NCBI GenBank assembly: GCA_001579985.1 | Contig: LRSR01008835.1 | Span: 1-64,000, forward strand | DNA length: 64,000 bases | Direction of reading: 5' to 3' | Source: Hypsibius dujardini | Taxonomy: Eukaryota; Tardigrada; Eutardigrada; Parachela; Hypsibiidae | Shown here: positions 9,500 through 20,300 of the stretch, in pieces | How positions within the stretch are numbered: the first letter of the stretch is position 1 | Layout of the letters: the number at the start of each line of letters is the position of its first letter | Made by a program: the position numbers and the translations under genes | The notes under the pieces: generated by a model | Seen by the model: the letters and a program-made list of their open reading frames with translations, nothing else | Databases searched by the model: none | What the model was told of the DNA's origin: nothing

Positions 9500-10134
9500 A
9501 TGTTGCTTTTGTTGGTTCACTTTTGAGTTCAGGCCGTCCCATTTGGTATCCATAGATAAAGATCTCTTCAGTCAGATTTTACCACGGAAGTTCAGTTTGA
9601 GCTGTGCGGGGCTACACCATTTCCTTGTGAGCACTATACCGTAAGTATCAAAAGCCGCACCACCACTTAATTGGAGGCCCGGACGCCCATCAACCAATAC
9701 ACGTACAGCGGAGTTCCTGTGTTGACAAACTCAACTAATTCGGCGTCACTTATTTCACCACCGTGATACAGATTTATTAATACACCATCCGATACACACC
9801 ATTTAAAACCCGATAAATCTTAATTTTCCTAAATCTTATAAATAGTTATATTTCTAAAATATCTTCTTTGAATTTAATTAGGATTTAAAGTACGGCTTTT
9901 AACTGCAGCGAAATTAAATAATAACTAGTTTCTAAATGTATATATATCTAAAAATGAACCATTTCAGTTTGAAGAACAATAATTTTAAATAAAATTGAGT
10001 ACATTCGTTGGAATGGTTTCAATTTAAATAAAGAACGAACCTGGGCAGATGGAATTCTGCTTTTTTAAAGTAAGATTATCACCGTAAAACTGGGCGGCAT
10101 GCGACTATTAATATAAAGCCATTTCCTGCAACTG
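9500..10134. other. AT-rich intergenic DNA
   Basis: No supported gene. A good donor-like site (CC then GTAAGTATC) occurs at 9642 after a plus-strand open stretch, but I could not link it to a convincing exon. Confidence 0.4.
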
Positions 10135-10137
10135 TAC

Positions 10138-10335
10138 ATGATGCAACAGGGTGGACGTCCGAAGATTCCCGAGTCGTTCAAGTACGCAAGTATCGACTCA
10201 TCGAGCGAAACGTATGATCTAAGGGAGTTCCTGAAGGAGTGCCTCTTCCAATTCTCAAAGGGCCGACCAGAAGCTTCCGTCGCTTTGAGGGAATCCCTCT
10301 TCATTAACCAACATCTTAATCATCAAATCGCTTTA
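10138..10335 (+). CDS. Possible exon of an unidentified plus-strand gene
   Basis: A plus-strand open stretch with coding-like composition (about 65 residues, balanced charged and hydrophobic residues, few low-complexity runs). It is preceded by an acceptor-like GATGCAACAG and followed by a donor-like G|GTACAA. A second stretch at 10384-10583 ends at a donor-like K|GTATGT. The phases of the two stretches do not join in a simple way, so they may belong to different transcripts or be decayed. I recognise no domain. Confidence 0.3.
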
Positions 10336-10916
10336 GGTACAATGATCTTATGAAGACTTCACATTCAAAATATAACAAACATTTTGCTGCCCAAATTAAC
10401 AAATACGAGGGCCAAAATGAAACCACTGTCATCTTATTTTTTTGAAGAGTCTGTTAAGCATCCGAACCAACTAAATTCAGATTATTGTAGCTCAACCTCA
10501 AATGAATTACGTGAAAAAATTGAATTGAGGAAATCGATTCGGCAAAATAAAAACGAGTTATTTTCTGCTATAGCCGCTGTGAAAGTATGTCTTCATTCCG
10601 GTCATCAGAATACTCTCTATCTGAATTTTTCATTTTCAACTTAGCATCGAATCTGAAACAGCCAACACAGGCAAGGGATTCCTATCTCTTTAAAAAGAAA
10701 ATAAACAGAGAAAATTCTAAAAATGACTGGTGGCAAACAGATCAAACTTAATGTCGGTGACGCAGACGGCGGTTTTTTGTCTATGAAACTTAATGAATGA
10801 AATTCTAATTCTTTCGCTCCGTACTCCCTGTGCAGCCATTCACTTTTTCGAAATCCGGCAAAAAGTGAAAGTACATTTATAAGACGTTTCATGACCAATC
10901 ACTGAATCATTTTAAA

Positions 10917-11077
10917 ATGACAAGGCAAAACAGAAATCTTAAATTACCTCATGATGACGCTTCCAAAAATTCCAACCGGCTGGGACCTGAGCCTAATTCG
11001 CCCGGTCCAGCGTTTCCGATCGGACAGGCTGCACTTAACTTTTTGAAAAGTATGGCCACGGACGCTTTCACGTAAAT
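10917..11077 (+). CDS. Short plus-strand ORF, coding-like, unidentified
   Basis: An ATG-started frame of 53 codons rich in Asn, Pro and Lys in its first half and ending in a helical stretch. A donor-like AAAA|GTATGG lies inside near 11045, so it could be an exon rather than a complete gene. No domain recognised; listed only because its composition differs from the AT-rich flanks. Confidence 0.2.
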
Positions 11078-11330
11078 GGAAGTCACTGTGACCAAAGACG
11101 CAGGCAAGAGGTTTCGGGGCAAGTATCAGGATGGCTAAATTTAGGTCGCGCAGCCGTTCCGGCAATGTTCGACAATTTTCATACCCCAATCACGCAATAA
11201 AATTCTTTTTATAATTACAATGACACCGTAATTTCCACAAACGTTTTGCTGAAACTCGCCAGTAGTGGCAAAATTAGGTTAGAATAAATACTACATTGTG
11301 GAACAAAAATCGAAAAGCACAAAATGAAAT

Positions 11331-11441
11331 ATGAGCAGCGAAGATGTTCGGCTCGAATGCAGCAAAACATGTTCCAAGGAGAGACTCAAATGTGTGTGTG
11401 ACAGAAACGGACAGAGAGCCTGTATGGGATGTGGTCACTGA
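11331..11441 (+). CDS. Cysteine-rich mini-ORF, 36 residues
   Basis: An ATG-started frame of 36 codons with six cysteines spaced C-x3-C-x6-C-x-C-x8-C-x2-C, ending in Gly-His. It has no signal peptide. The density of Cys with CxC and CxxC pairs resembles small metal-binding peptides or part of a zinc finger, but it is too short to assign. It may be an exon of the weak plus-strand gene in this region, or chance. Confidence 0.2.
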   Translation: MSSEDVRLECSKTCSKERLKCVCDRNGQRACMGCGH

Positions 11442-11559
11442 ATTGTAGGCAGATTACCTCCATTTCTTGGAAGAAATCTTTTCCATAAAAAAAAAACGAG
11501 AATTTACCACATAATTCCAACGATAAACCTATCTCTATAACGATTCAATGGGTCGCTTT

Positions 11560-11897
11560 CGATGTAGGCGCAACTAGATGAAGGAAGACCGGTGATAACC
11601 CTCATGCAATATTCCAACTGGGTGCTGAACGAACCGGCAGTCGTGGTCGGCAGATCGGCCAGATTAAACTTGTTCCCAAGACCGCTCCGTGGTTAACATA
11701 CCGCATCATCCGAGGGTACATCCATAACACAAACAACCGCGTCGAAACCATCTTTTATGTGGACCACAGCGGATGTTATTTCGACATGCCATTCAGAAAG
11801 TTCATGACGGAGTGGGATTGGAGAGCTGCTGACGGACTCATTGCCGACATTTTAGAGATCTCTGATTTTTATCCTCGTTCACTTCTTGCTGCACTGT
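11560..11897 (+). CDS. Possible terminal exon of an unidentified gene
   Basis: A plus-strand frame of roughly 110 codons without an early ATG runs to a TGA at 11895-11897. Composition is protein-like, with Trp, Tyr and Phe well spread and no repeats. It would need an upstream exon for its start. I recognise no family. It could be the 3' exon of a gene that includes the stretches at 10.1-11.1 kb, or a decayed mobile-element fragment. Confidence 0.3.
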
Positions 11898-12210
11898 GAA
11901 CTAGCAGAGTTTGCTTTTCACGGGCCAAAAAATATTCTGCGTCGTTGCGATTGAAAACAAAAATACATGGTTAAACCTCAAGGTAAAGGTTCGCTATGTA
12001 ATTCCGCAGACGAATCAAGAGGAATGCAAACCATGTCAAGTGGCCAGTCCAGTATGACTAGCAGTTTCTATGCAGCTCGAAGAATAGTAACAGAAAAAGC
12101 TCAAGTTTAATTTCAACTACTACATTTTACTGGAACACCACCCTTCTTGCATTTTAGAGGTGCTTTGGTAGACTGGCTCAAGGGATCCATGACGATGATT
12201 CCCCTTCTCC
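11898..12210. other. Intergenic, 3' flank of the SIAE gene
   Basis: No gene seen. This lies just past the stop of the minus-strand esterase and probably holds its 3' UTR. Confidence 0.4.
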
Positions 12211-14442
12211 TTAATTGGTGACGGGTGCCACAAAGGGTCCCGCTGGCAAGGCGGTATCCGCACCATAAAGGGCACACTGAAGGTACGGACAGGGCGTGGT
12301 CTGCCAGGCGTACCGGATAAACTGCAGGGTAAATTGCCGGCAGACAGAAGTATCAAGAGTGAGATCAACATCCGTAGTGCTTATTATGGTAACAGGTTTC
12401 CATTCAGGACAATCTTCCCAACGGAAATTCGTGCCAGCAGTAGCACCACCTCGGCAACACACCTAAAGTCAAAATGATATGCAAATCACATTAAATCAAC
12501 GGCGCAATCAAATCAATTTTCCCCTTCTGTGTACACACATCGAATGCACTCGATAAATTGGAACGCAGAATAATTGGACCATTGATGAATGTTATCGTTG
12601 CGCGACCATTCGAGCTCCTGACACTTGCCGGGCTTGGACCTTGAAACGGTGTAGCAATATTGTAGGCGACGTTGAGGGCCCCGAAAAAGAGTCGCTCGGC
12701 AATTTCCTCCTTGTGGCGCGGATGATGCCTGTTTTTGATACGAGCAGATTGAATGAAAAATGACAAATAAGTGCGGCGAATAAGAAAGATGTAGTCGCAA
12801 TTCAGTTCTAGGTCTTTTCAAAACTTTCCAACTCTTGTGCTTCCGTCTTAAGGCATCGATTCAAAAGCCTAGGATCTCTCCCTATGCGCACATGTTTTTC
12901 GTATCAGTTTTTAAATCAAATCCATTAAGTCATGAACGGAAACTTACTGGCCCAGAGGAGCACCTGGATCAGACAGGTCCAAGGCCACCGCCATAAAAGT
13001 ATTCGGCAGCAATTCATTAGGGACCACGCCCAAATCGGCGGTTTGGTGCCAGCGTATTTCCGGCGTTGCAATTCCCGGTTCATCATCTCGGCAAGCCAAC
13101 TGCACAAACCCAAACGGAAGGTTTGGTCGTCGAAAATGCGTCCTCCACGATTTAATCATTGCTGGGAACATGCAGAGAAAACCGACAAAGTTGACATTGG
13201 CGTCCGATTCACCTTGGTACCACAGGACGCCCTTTATTTCCAGAGGAAGGAGCGCTGCAATCATGGCATTCCACAAGACCGTTCGGTCTCCTTTTGCGCC
13301 ACCCAGGCCGTAGTTCCAGTCGGTGTTGCCAGTGTGATCGCGGCAATCGTCCATGACCTCCGAACTTGACCAGGCCTTGATCGGCGAGTTACCGTAGTAA
13401 GCCCCAATCAGGCCAATGGGAATATGCAGGCGTTCCTGTAGGCGACGTCCGAAAGCCCAACAGATTCCGGAAAATTCTTTCAGTTTATCTAAAGCAGACA
13501 GAAGTGCTGATAACTCTACCCCAAAGATTTGAGACTTTTACTCATCCCTTCTGGTCTTTAATTTACTCATTCTTCTGACCTCAGTTCGAATGAAATATCA
13601 ATTGAGGAAATCCCTTAGACTACTGAGGCATCATATGTGGTATAACAACTGACCTGAGTCAGGTGATGACCATTCTTGCCTAATTAAAGGTTCCTTCAAA
13701 GGAACATGAGACCTGGACTGCATGATTTCAATAAAGCGAATTGTCGGGTATGAGCTGGCTCCTCTCACTTCCTGGGAACCATTAAACATCTGCAACGAAA
13801 ACGAACATACTCAAAATGTACTACGAGGACCTTATGAAATACGCCAGGACATGCCCATTCCACTGAAAATTCCATGTTGCTTTGTCCGCTGCATAGCCAC
13901 ACGTCTCCGAATAACACCGACTCAATTTTGATGTCCACCGTTAAGTTTTTCATGGAAGAAGAAGCTGAAATTTCATACGGGCCACCGGCTTCCATAGACG
14001 GTAGTCGAACGCCCCAAACGCCACTGTCTGCAAAATGCATTCTCTATCCTTTTTGAATCTTTCAGCTTGCATGGGTTGATCGCTCCATACCGTTGACAGA
14101 GGCCGCCAGTGTTTGTCCTGCAAACGTTACCACAACATTCTGCCCAACCTCCCCAAAGCCCCATATTTCGCTTCCAGGCTCTCCTCTTTGCAGGACCATC
14201 TCATCTTGAAAGTAATTAGCAAACCGAAATTCCACCACGCTCTCCGCCATTCCCTGTCTGGGTTCCGCATTAGACTCTAGAAATACCCCTTCCAAGTAGT
14301 GCCATTTTCTTTTAATCAGCATAAAATCAGGAGGAAGAGGACTTGAAGTGATTGCAGACTGTGGCTGTTGTAGGGTTGGGCTAATCTTCTTGACATCCTG
14401 TAGAGACTCATCCTTGAAAAGACGAACAATGGGCCAGTGCAA
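12211..14442 (-). CDS. SIAE: Sialate O-acetylesterase
   Basis: Removes O-acetyl groups from sialic acids; an SGNH-type serine esterase, lysosomal or secreted in animals. Exons (minus, high to low): up to 14442 or from ATG 14322, to 14091; 14027-13843; 13789-13713; 13679-13654; 13488-12948; 12728-12539; 12462-12211. Phases agree throughout, giving 500 aa from 14322 (human about 523). Recognisable blocks: the N-terminal FANYFQDEMVLQ, the serine motif WLCSGQSNMEF, VLWYQGES, and the histidine motif RWHQTADLG. Exon 4 is a 26-nt micro-exon encoding the EWSSPDS block; the intron before exon 3 is 53 nt. The 5' end is unresolved: no signal peptide is in the first exon. A hydrophobic exon-like stretch at 14592-14686 could supply one, but its phase does not fit. 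Confidence 0.9.
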
Positions 14443-17346
14443 GCAAATTTCATCCTCCGCATAGCTTCACTGTTACGAACCTCTGCCGACAAGACCGGCG
14501 GTGGCTTGAAGGACCCTTTACCTACAAAGATCCGTTATACCTTTTCAGCACAACGTGATTATAACAGTCAAACATAAGGGAATGACTTACGCAACTGCGA
14601 AACAAAAATGAGAAGAATTATTGCTGATGCTATTAAGAATATGATAACCAAGCTAGTGAAAATAATAGCACGAATTTGAGTCCTGTAAAGGCCTGTTTGG
14701 CTGGACGATTTTTGGGGATGATATTTGGGAAATAATGTGAAAAGTAGAAGGCGGATGATTCGAAAAAAGGAAAACATTCTTATGCACAATGGATGTGAGG
14801 TATGCTTGAATATCGCAACAACCATGCGAAGCGCTGCACAATCGAACCAAATCACGTTTATGGCCTGGAGCTGGACCGGTTGAAAATTTATTTCGGCCTT
14901 GAGCGGTCACAGTCTCGTACATGTCTTTATCCTTGTATTTGTTGCAATGTAAAACTCGAACTTTTAAGCATTCATATTTGTCACTGCACTCGATGTGATG
15001 AGACATAACGTAGATCTTGTTGTCCTTCGATTGTCCGTTAGTTTGAGTATGGTCACCGAAAACAAATGCGGACCGTAGAGGAATTAAGCCGCGATGGGTT
15101 AGGTCTAAAAACTGAGCGTGAGGGGGGCGGGGGCGGGGGCCGAACGAGATTTTTATATTTTTTTATGAACGTGTATATCATCCCGACGCTGATACAGTAC
15201 AGTTAGCGATTAACAACGAATCGAATAGCAACGAATTATTCCTCGGATCCTTATGTAACAGATGGTTCGTCACGATATGGGATGTCGCATGTTTTGGGCT
15301 TTTTGGTCAATTACGTGCTTCTCTTGTTGCCGGCATGCCTCTCCCTGGCTGTTTAGAGAAAAAAAACCAGAATCCCTTGGGGTCAAAAACGGCTGATACA
15401 TTAATAGCGTACGGTTGTTTTGCCTTGATACCGGAACTAACAAGCCAATCCACCCATGTGTTGATTGAACTGTGGCATGACCCATTCATGATTAGCATCT
15501 GCGCCTCTCGAAGATTTGTACACGGACTGATTGATCCCGCATGAAAGCGGGTGGTGAACATTTACCTCTATAGCATTCATACCTCAACATGTTGCGCGAG
15601 TCCACGTTTTGCCTTACTTGTTAGTTAACAAATCGTACCAATACCCTCCACGGGGCGAAAAGGGTGTGCTTCTTTTTCCAGCGCATCTACTGACTATGTT
15701 GATGAGGATATTAAAAGTATGTAGTAGATCGAGTGCCGGCCAAATTGAGAACAAGAAGGTTTGTTTATTCTTTTTGTATGGAAGATTTTGAGTTTGAGGA
15801 TGTTAGCTTCCGCGTTTATTACTTGCTGCCACGTTTCACCATTCCGGCCAACTGTTGTACTTGTCACGGCACCTTGTCTTACTTCAGACATTTTTGCCGT
15901 CCAATAATCTGGTGGAACTCTTTGATGCGGTGCAAGGTGCGCAATCATCTCACCCTACGTTTGAACCGCTGAGGATCAACAACGTTGTTACAGTCAAGAT
16001 TTCTTTTCGAGATTGCCGATGTTCAGCACTGCCGATACGCTGGCGATAAATCCATGGACGAATAGCAACGTTCGGAGGCCAATTTTCTTTACACAAGACA
16101 ATCTTTTCAAATTCATTCGTTGTTTTGATGCAAGCCCATGTTGCTTCCTTGATTATGGTGAATAACAAATCCTAAGTTAGGCTAAGATTTTGTGAATTCT
16201 AAATATTGCTAAAAGTGGTTTAAGTGTTCAGTTGTTAGTTTGCGTTAAGGAAAAGGGAAGGATAAACCGACAGGGACACCTGCGATATACATACAAAAGC
16301 AGGAAATCGTATAGCAAATTTGAAACTAGTATAAGGTTATGCGGCATGGTAGAAAATCAATCATCTTGGTACTTGAGATCATAGGGATGAAAATGTAAAA
16401 GGTAATACAGTGCAAATCCCTACAGTTGCATACTGTGTGTCCGTGTCTAGATGCCCCTGTCTATGTGTTTGTGTTTTTGTCTGTGTTTGTGTCTGTCTGT
16501 GTCTGTCTGTGTCTGTTTGTCTATATGTTTGTGTTTGTGTCTGTGCCGAAAGTCGAAACCCTACTCAACCTTAATTACTGTCTTGTTTTACTGCAGTTTG
16601 CAATTACTTTCATAGCCCAACACAACACCACACCAACATTGGGCGAGGCAAGTAAATGCACTGCCTTTACCATAACCACCTCACGCCCCCCCCTCCACCA
16701 TCAAGCCCGGGGAGCGACGGGGTACCGTCGACACCGAACTTATTTTTGCTAAAGGCAAATGCTCGCCTCTTCCTTATGTTTGTGCAAGTGTCTGGGTCTA
16801 AGAGTCGGGATCTGTGTCTGTGGCTGTGTCTGTGCCTGACATACTGATCTTATTTTTGCTCAAAATGAATGCTCGCCTCGATCTCTGCCCCCCCCCCCAG
16901 GTTTCACCCCTGCCGACCGATATTGCTTTTCACGAGCACAGAGAAGAAACATAAGGTCAAGTTAATCGTGCGCTTTTTTCGTATTCTCATGTCGCAATAT
17001 GCGCTCATCGATGCACACGCTACGTTTAAAGGTCAGCCGTCTTGATCAGCGATATCGGGGACATTTTAGTGTGCCGCGTCTATTAGTGGGAAAGATTGTT
17101 GGTACTGCCTGTACGTGTGTGTCGTTAACAGTTTTTGTCCTGTTGAGAATCACACGGTGCAATCAGGCTCGGACATCGAAGAAACAAGTACAGAGAGACA
17201 TACACACACTACAAAGATCCCAATCAGATGGATGATACATTGGTACAGTCGAAATTTTACGACGCGCCCTTGACTCTGCCTTCAATTCGGGCAAAAGCTT
17301 TTGGGAAACGTCAAGACGTGCACTCGTCTTACCACTGTGTAGCATT
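14443..17346. other. Intergenic DNA with repeats and decayed frames
   Basis: No supported gene. At 14592-14686 (minus) a short exon-like stretch between an acceptor and a GTAAGT donor encodes a hydrophobic segment of about 22 residues. At 15694-16168 (minus) two adjacent, mutually out-of-frame open stretches look protein-like (Trp, Pro and Arg well spread) and may be a decayed mobile-element gene that I cannot name. A degenerate TGTCTG-rich tract is at 16436-16545, and poly-C tracts occur at 16686 and 16889. Confidence 0.4.
16770..17085 (+). repeat. Left arm of a long inverted repeat
   Basis: About 315 bases that are the imperfect reverse complement of 18447-18814. Shared landmarks: CTTATG near a GTGTCTG tract, TTTTTGCTCAAAATGAATGC, a poly-C run, CACGAGCACAGAGAA, and ATGCGCTCATCGATGCACAC. 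The arms lie about 1.36 kb apart and enclose the first two exons of the LDLa-repeat gene. Confidence 0.85.
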
Positions 17347-20300
17347 ATGAAATTTGGAAAATTGATTGAATCTCTTCCTGTGACAATGGGACATCCTCTT
17401 CCGATTCTGCTACTACTTGCATCTTTGACGGTAACATAAATAAACAGAAGCATTTCAAACTCTTAACTATTCATTGGGGAGCTGGTTTACAAGGAACTCA
17501 TTTTTTCAACAGAAAAGATGCATGTTTTAGAAATGCTAATTCAAACAAAGAATGATTGGTCATGACAAATTGTTTTGACAAATTAAAACTGCGTTGGCTT
17601 TTCCAAGAGCGAAACGTGAAAGTGATGGTAGTTTGCCCTTGGAAGATGTGTATCGCCAGAAAGGTCTTTTGTCGTTTTTTAACATTTTTACAAATTAAAA
17701 TTTTTAAAATTTTGCTACATTTTTCGGCAGATGATAATTATGCCTATTTGTTTTTCGAAAGGTAAGTACGAAGAGGGATCATTTGCGGTTCCAATTTATT
17801 TTTCTAAAGAAGAAAATTGTCTTTCCTTGAGAGCTAAGTGAATAGGAGATAAATATGGCTAGCTGTTGATAGTTCGTAAAAGGTGTCAGCGACCCACGTT
17901 TAAATAAGGCCTCTCAAATGCGCAGAAGAGCGAAGGTTGTGCTTGACTGTTTCTGATTAGGAGTTTCCGGTTGGTCATTGCATCAATAATTATCCTACCA
18001 CACCAAAGGGCGTTCAACTGCGCGAGGATGAGCCCACAACTCCCATAACACTGTTGGAATATGCTGGAGCACAGTGCCTTGATCCGTTAAGCCGCGGACA
18101 GTTTGGCCGCTACTGTCCTGCAAAACGGTTCGTGTTCTCCTTCTTCTATGTAATGCATTTATCACTGCTTATTGTTCTCACAAAATACATTTCTTCACCT
18201 CAATAATTAACTTATTTGTAAAATCAAACGGTCGGTATTTTGTTGTGTAGTTTAAAAAATGTCTGGAAGTCACATGTATATATAATTTTGAGTCCTTCCA
18301 CAAAAATCCCATCCAATGCCCAATTATTGGACAAATGAAGTGAATAAGCAAAGTCCAAACCACTCCAAGTTGTGAAATTATCTGGTCAATCACATGTGGC
18401 CAGAATGCTGTCGGATTCGATTTAAGGTTTTTTTTATCAAGTTGCCATCAAACGTGGTAGACGCGGCATCCCCGATATCGCTCATCAAGGCGGCTGACTT
18501 TCAAACGTGGCGTGTGCACCGATGAGCGCATATTGCCACATCGGAATACGGATAAAGCCCACGACTTAACCTCATGTTTCTTTCTCTGTGCTCGTGAAAA
18601 AGCAACATCGGTTGGCAGGGTCAAACCTAGGGGGGGGGGCTAAGATCGAGGCGAGCATTCATCTTGAGCAAAAATAAGATCGACGTGTCAGCACAGACAC
18701 AGACACAGACACAGACACAGACACAGACACAGACACAGACACAGACACAGACACAGACACAGATATAGAAACAGACACAGACACAGACACAGACACTTGC
18801 ACAACCATAAGGAGGGCCCTGCGTTTCAAAAGTCTTTTGGAGTTATTTCTTAATCGTAAAATTTAAAATTTTCGCGGTTAGCGATTAAACTTCAACTATT
18901 GCGGTTTTTTATTGCAATTAAACCAAGCAGTTACGCTGATCTTAAATGGCATTTAAGCATGAAACATGGTTTAGCTTTAATTCAATTTCTCAATTAATGT
19001 CTCATTAATCAAAAGAGGGACATTCAATAAAGAATATTTCAGTTTGGAAGATAATCAAACTGGATTTAATCCCAGTTTAAAGAAAGATATATTATATTAT
19101 ATACAATATATTATCACAATAATTCAAGTATTTATTCCAGTATAAAAAAGCAAAGTATTTTTTCTTCAAGATCATCAAAAAAGTCTCGCAATGTTGAGAG
19201 TTTTTCTCGCTAATCCATAACGATCAATTTTGCGCCTCTAGGTTTTGCATCCCATCAATCTTTTTGTGTGACGGAGTTAAGAACTGCCCCGACGGCAACG
19301 ACGAATGGGAGTGCGTATCCTCCTCAACGCTGCCACCGACCTTTCCGCCAGCAGCGGTGAGGAAGCCTGTGGCCGTCCGGAAGGACTGCCTCACGCCCAA
19401 CGGCCAGGTCGGCTTTCGTTGCTTCCTTGGACATGTCTGCCGTCCGATTGAGCAGTTTTGCAACGCCAACCAAGATTGCCCGCTCGGGGAAGACGAGGAG
19501 GAGGATTGCAACCATTTTCAGCTCGTGCAGCCGGGTACGTTTATAAAATGCTAATCGCAGTCTGTAGTGGGGCACGTAGTTTGACTTGCCAATTGTGGCT
19601 TCTTTACATCACTTGCATATTGGTATTTATTACATTTTTCTGTCAGAATAGCTCAATGCACTATTTTGTTTCATTTTCATCAGTGTTTTAGTTGTTTTTA
19701 CGAATTTGATTGCATTGATTAATACAATTCTCGTGTCCCAAAGTACAAAATATAAGCTACATTCGGTCATGCAATGCCTATGCTTCTTCAATGAAAACAG
19801 TAACCAGAAAATTGCCTGCCTACCGAGTTTAGCTATTACAGGTAACAAATTTAATTATCTTTGTTTTAACCATTTTAAATATATATGAAATTGATAGTTA
19901 AAAGAAAGAAACAAGGAATAAGAGTGAGTATATCAGCAACCATTTTAAATGTGCTTGTGGCGCTTACAGAGATGCCCATCGCCACCTCGACGCGAAATCC
20001 CTTGTCCATAGGACCCTTGAATTCATTGGAGCTGGGACTCTTTTTGGACAGCGACGTTGAGAGGCCCTGCCAATATGCCGGGAGCTTTTGGTGCACTTAT
20101 CAGTACAACGAAGGCCAGACGGGCCGGTGTGTTCCCAAGGAGTGGAGATGCGACGGCGACTCGCGCTGCTACGGCGGAACCGACGAGCTGAACTGTCCGA
20201 CGAGGGGAACCCTCCCAACGGTGAGCAAATGGCTGCGCTGCGTTCTTCACAGTAGCGGATTGGGGAGAGTGGGGGCGGGGTTATCAAAGTGTTTGTGACT

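Noticed and set aside
15694-16168. Minus-strand open stretches resembling part of a mobile-element gene
   Set aside because: Too decayed and short to name a family; mentioned only under the intergenic entry.
17732-17762. Micro-exon candidate (CAG|...|GTAAGTACG) in intron 1 of the LDLa gene
   Set aside because: Including it breaks the reading frame of exon 2; exon 1 joins exon 2 directly in phase.
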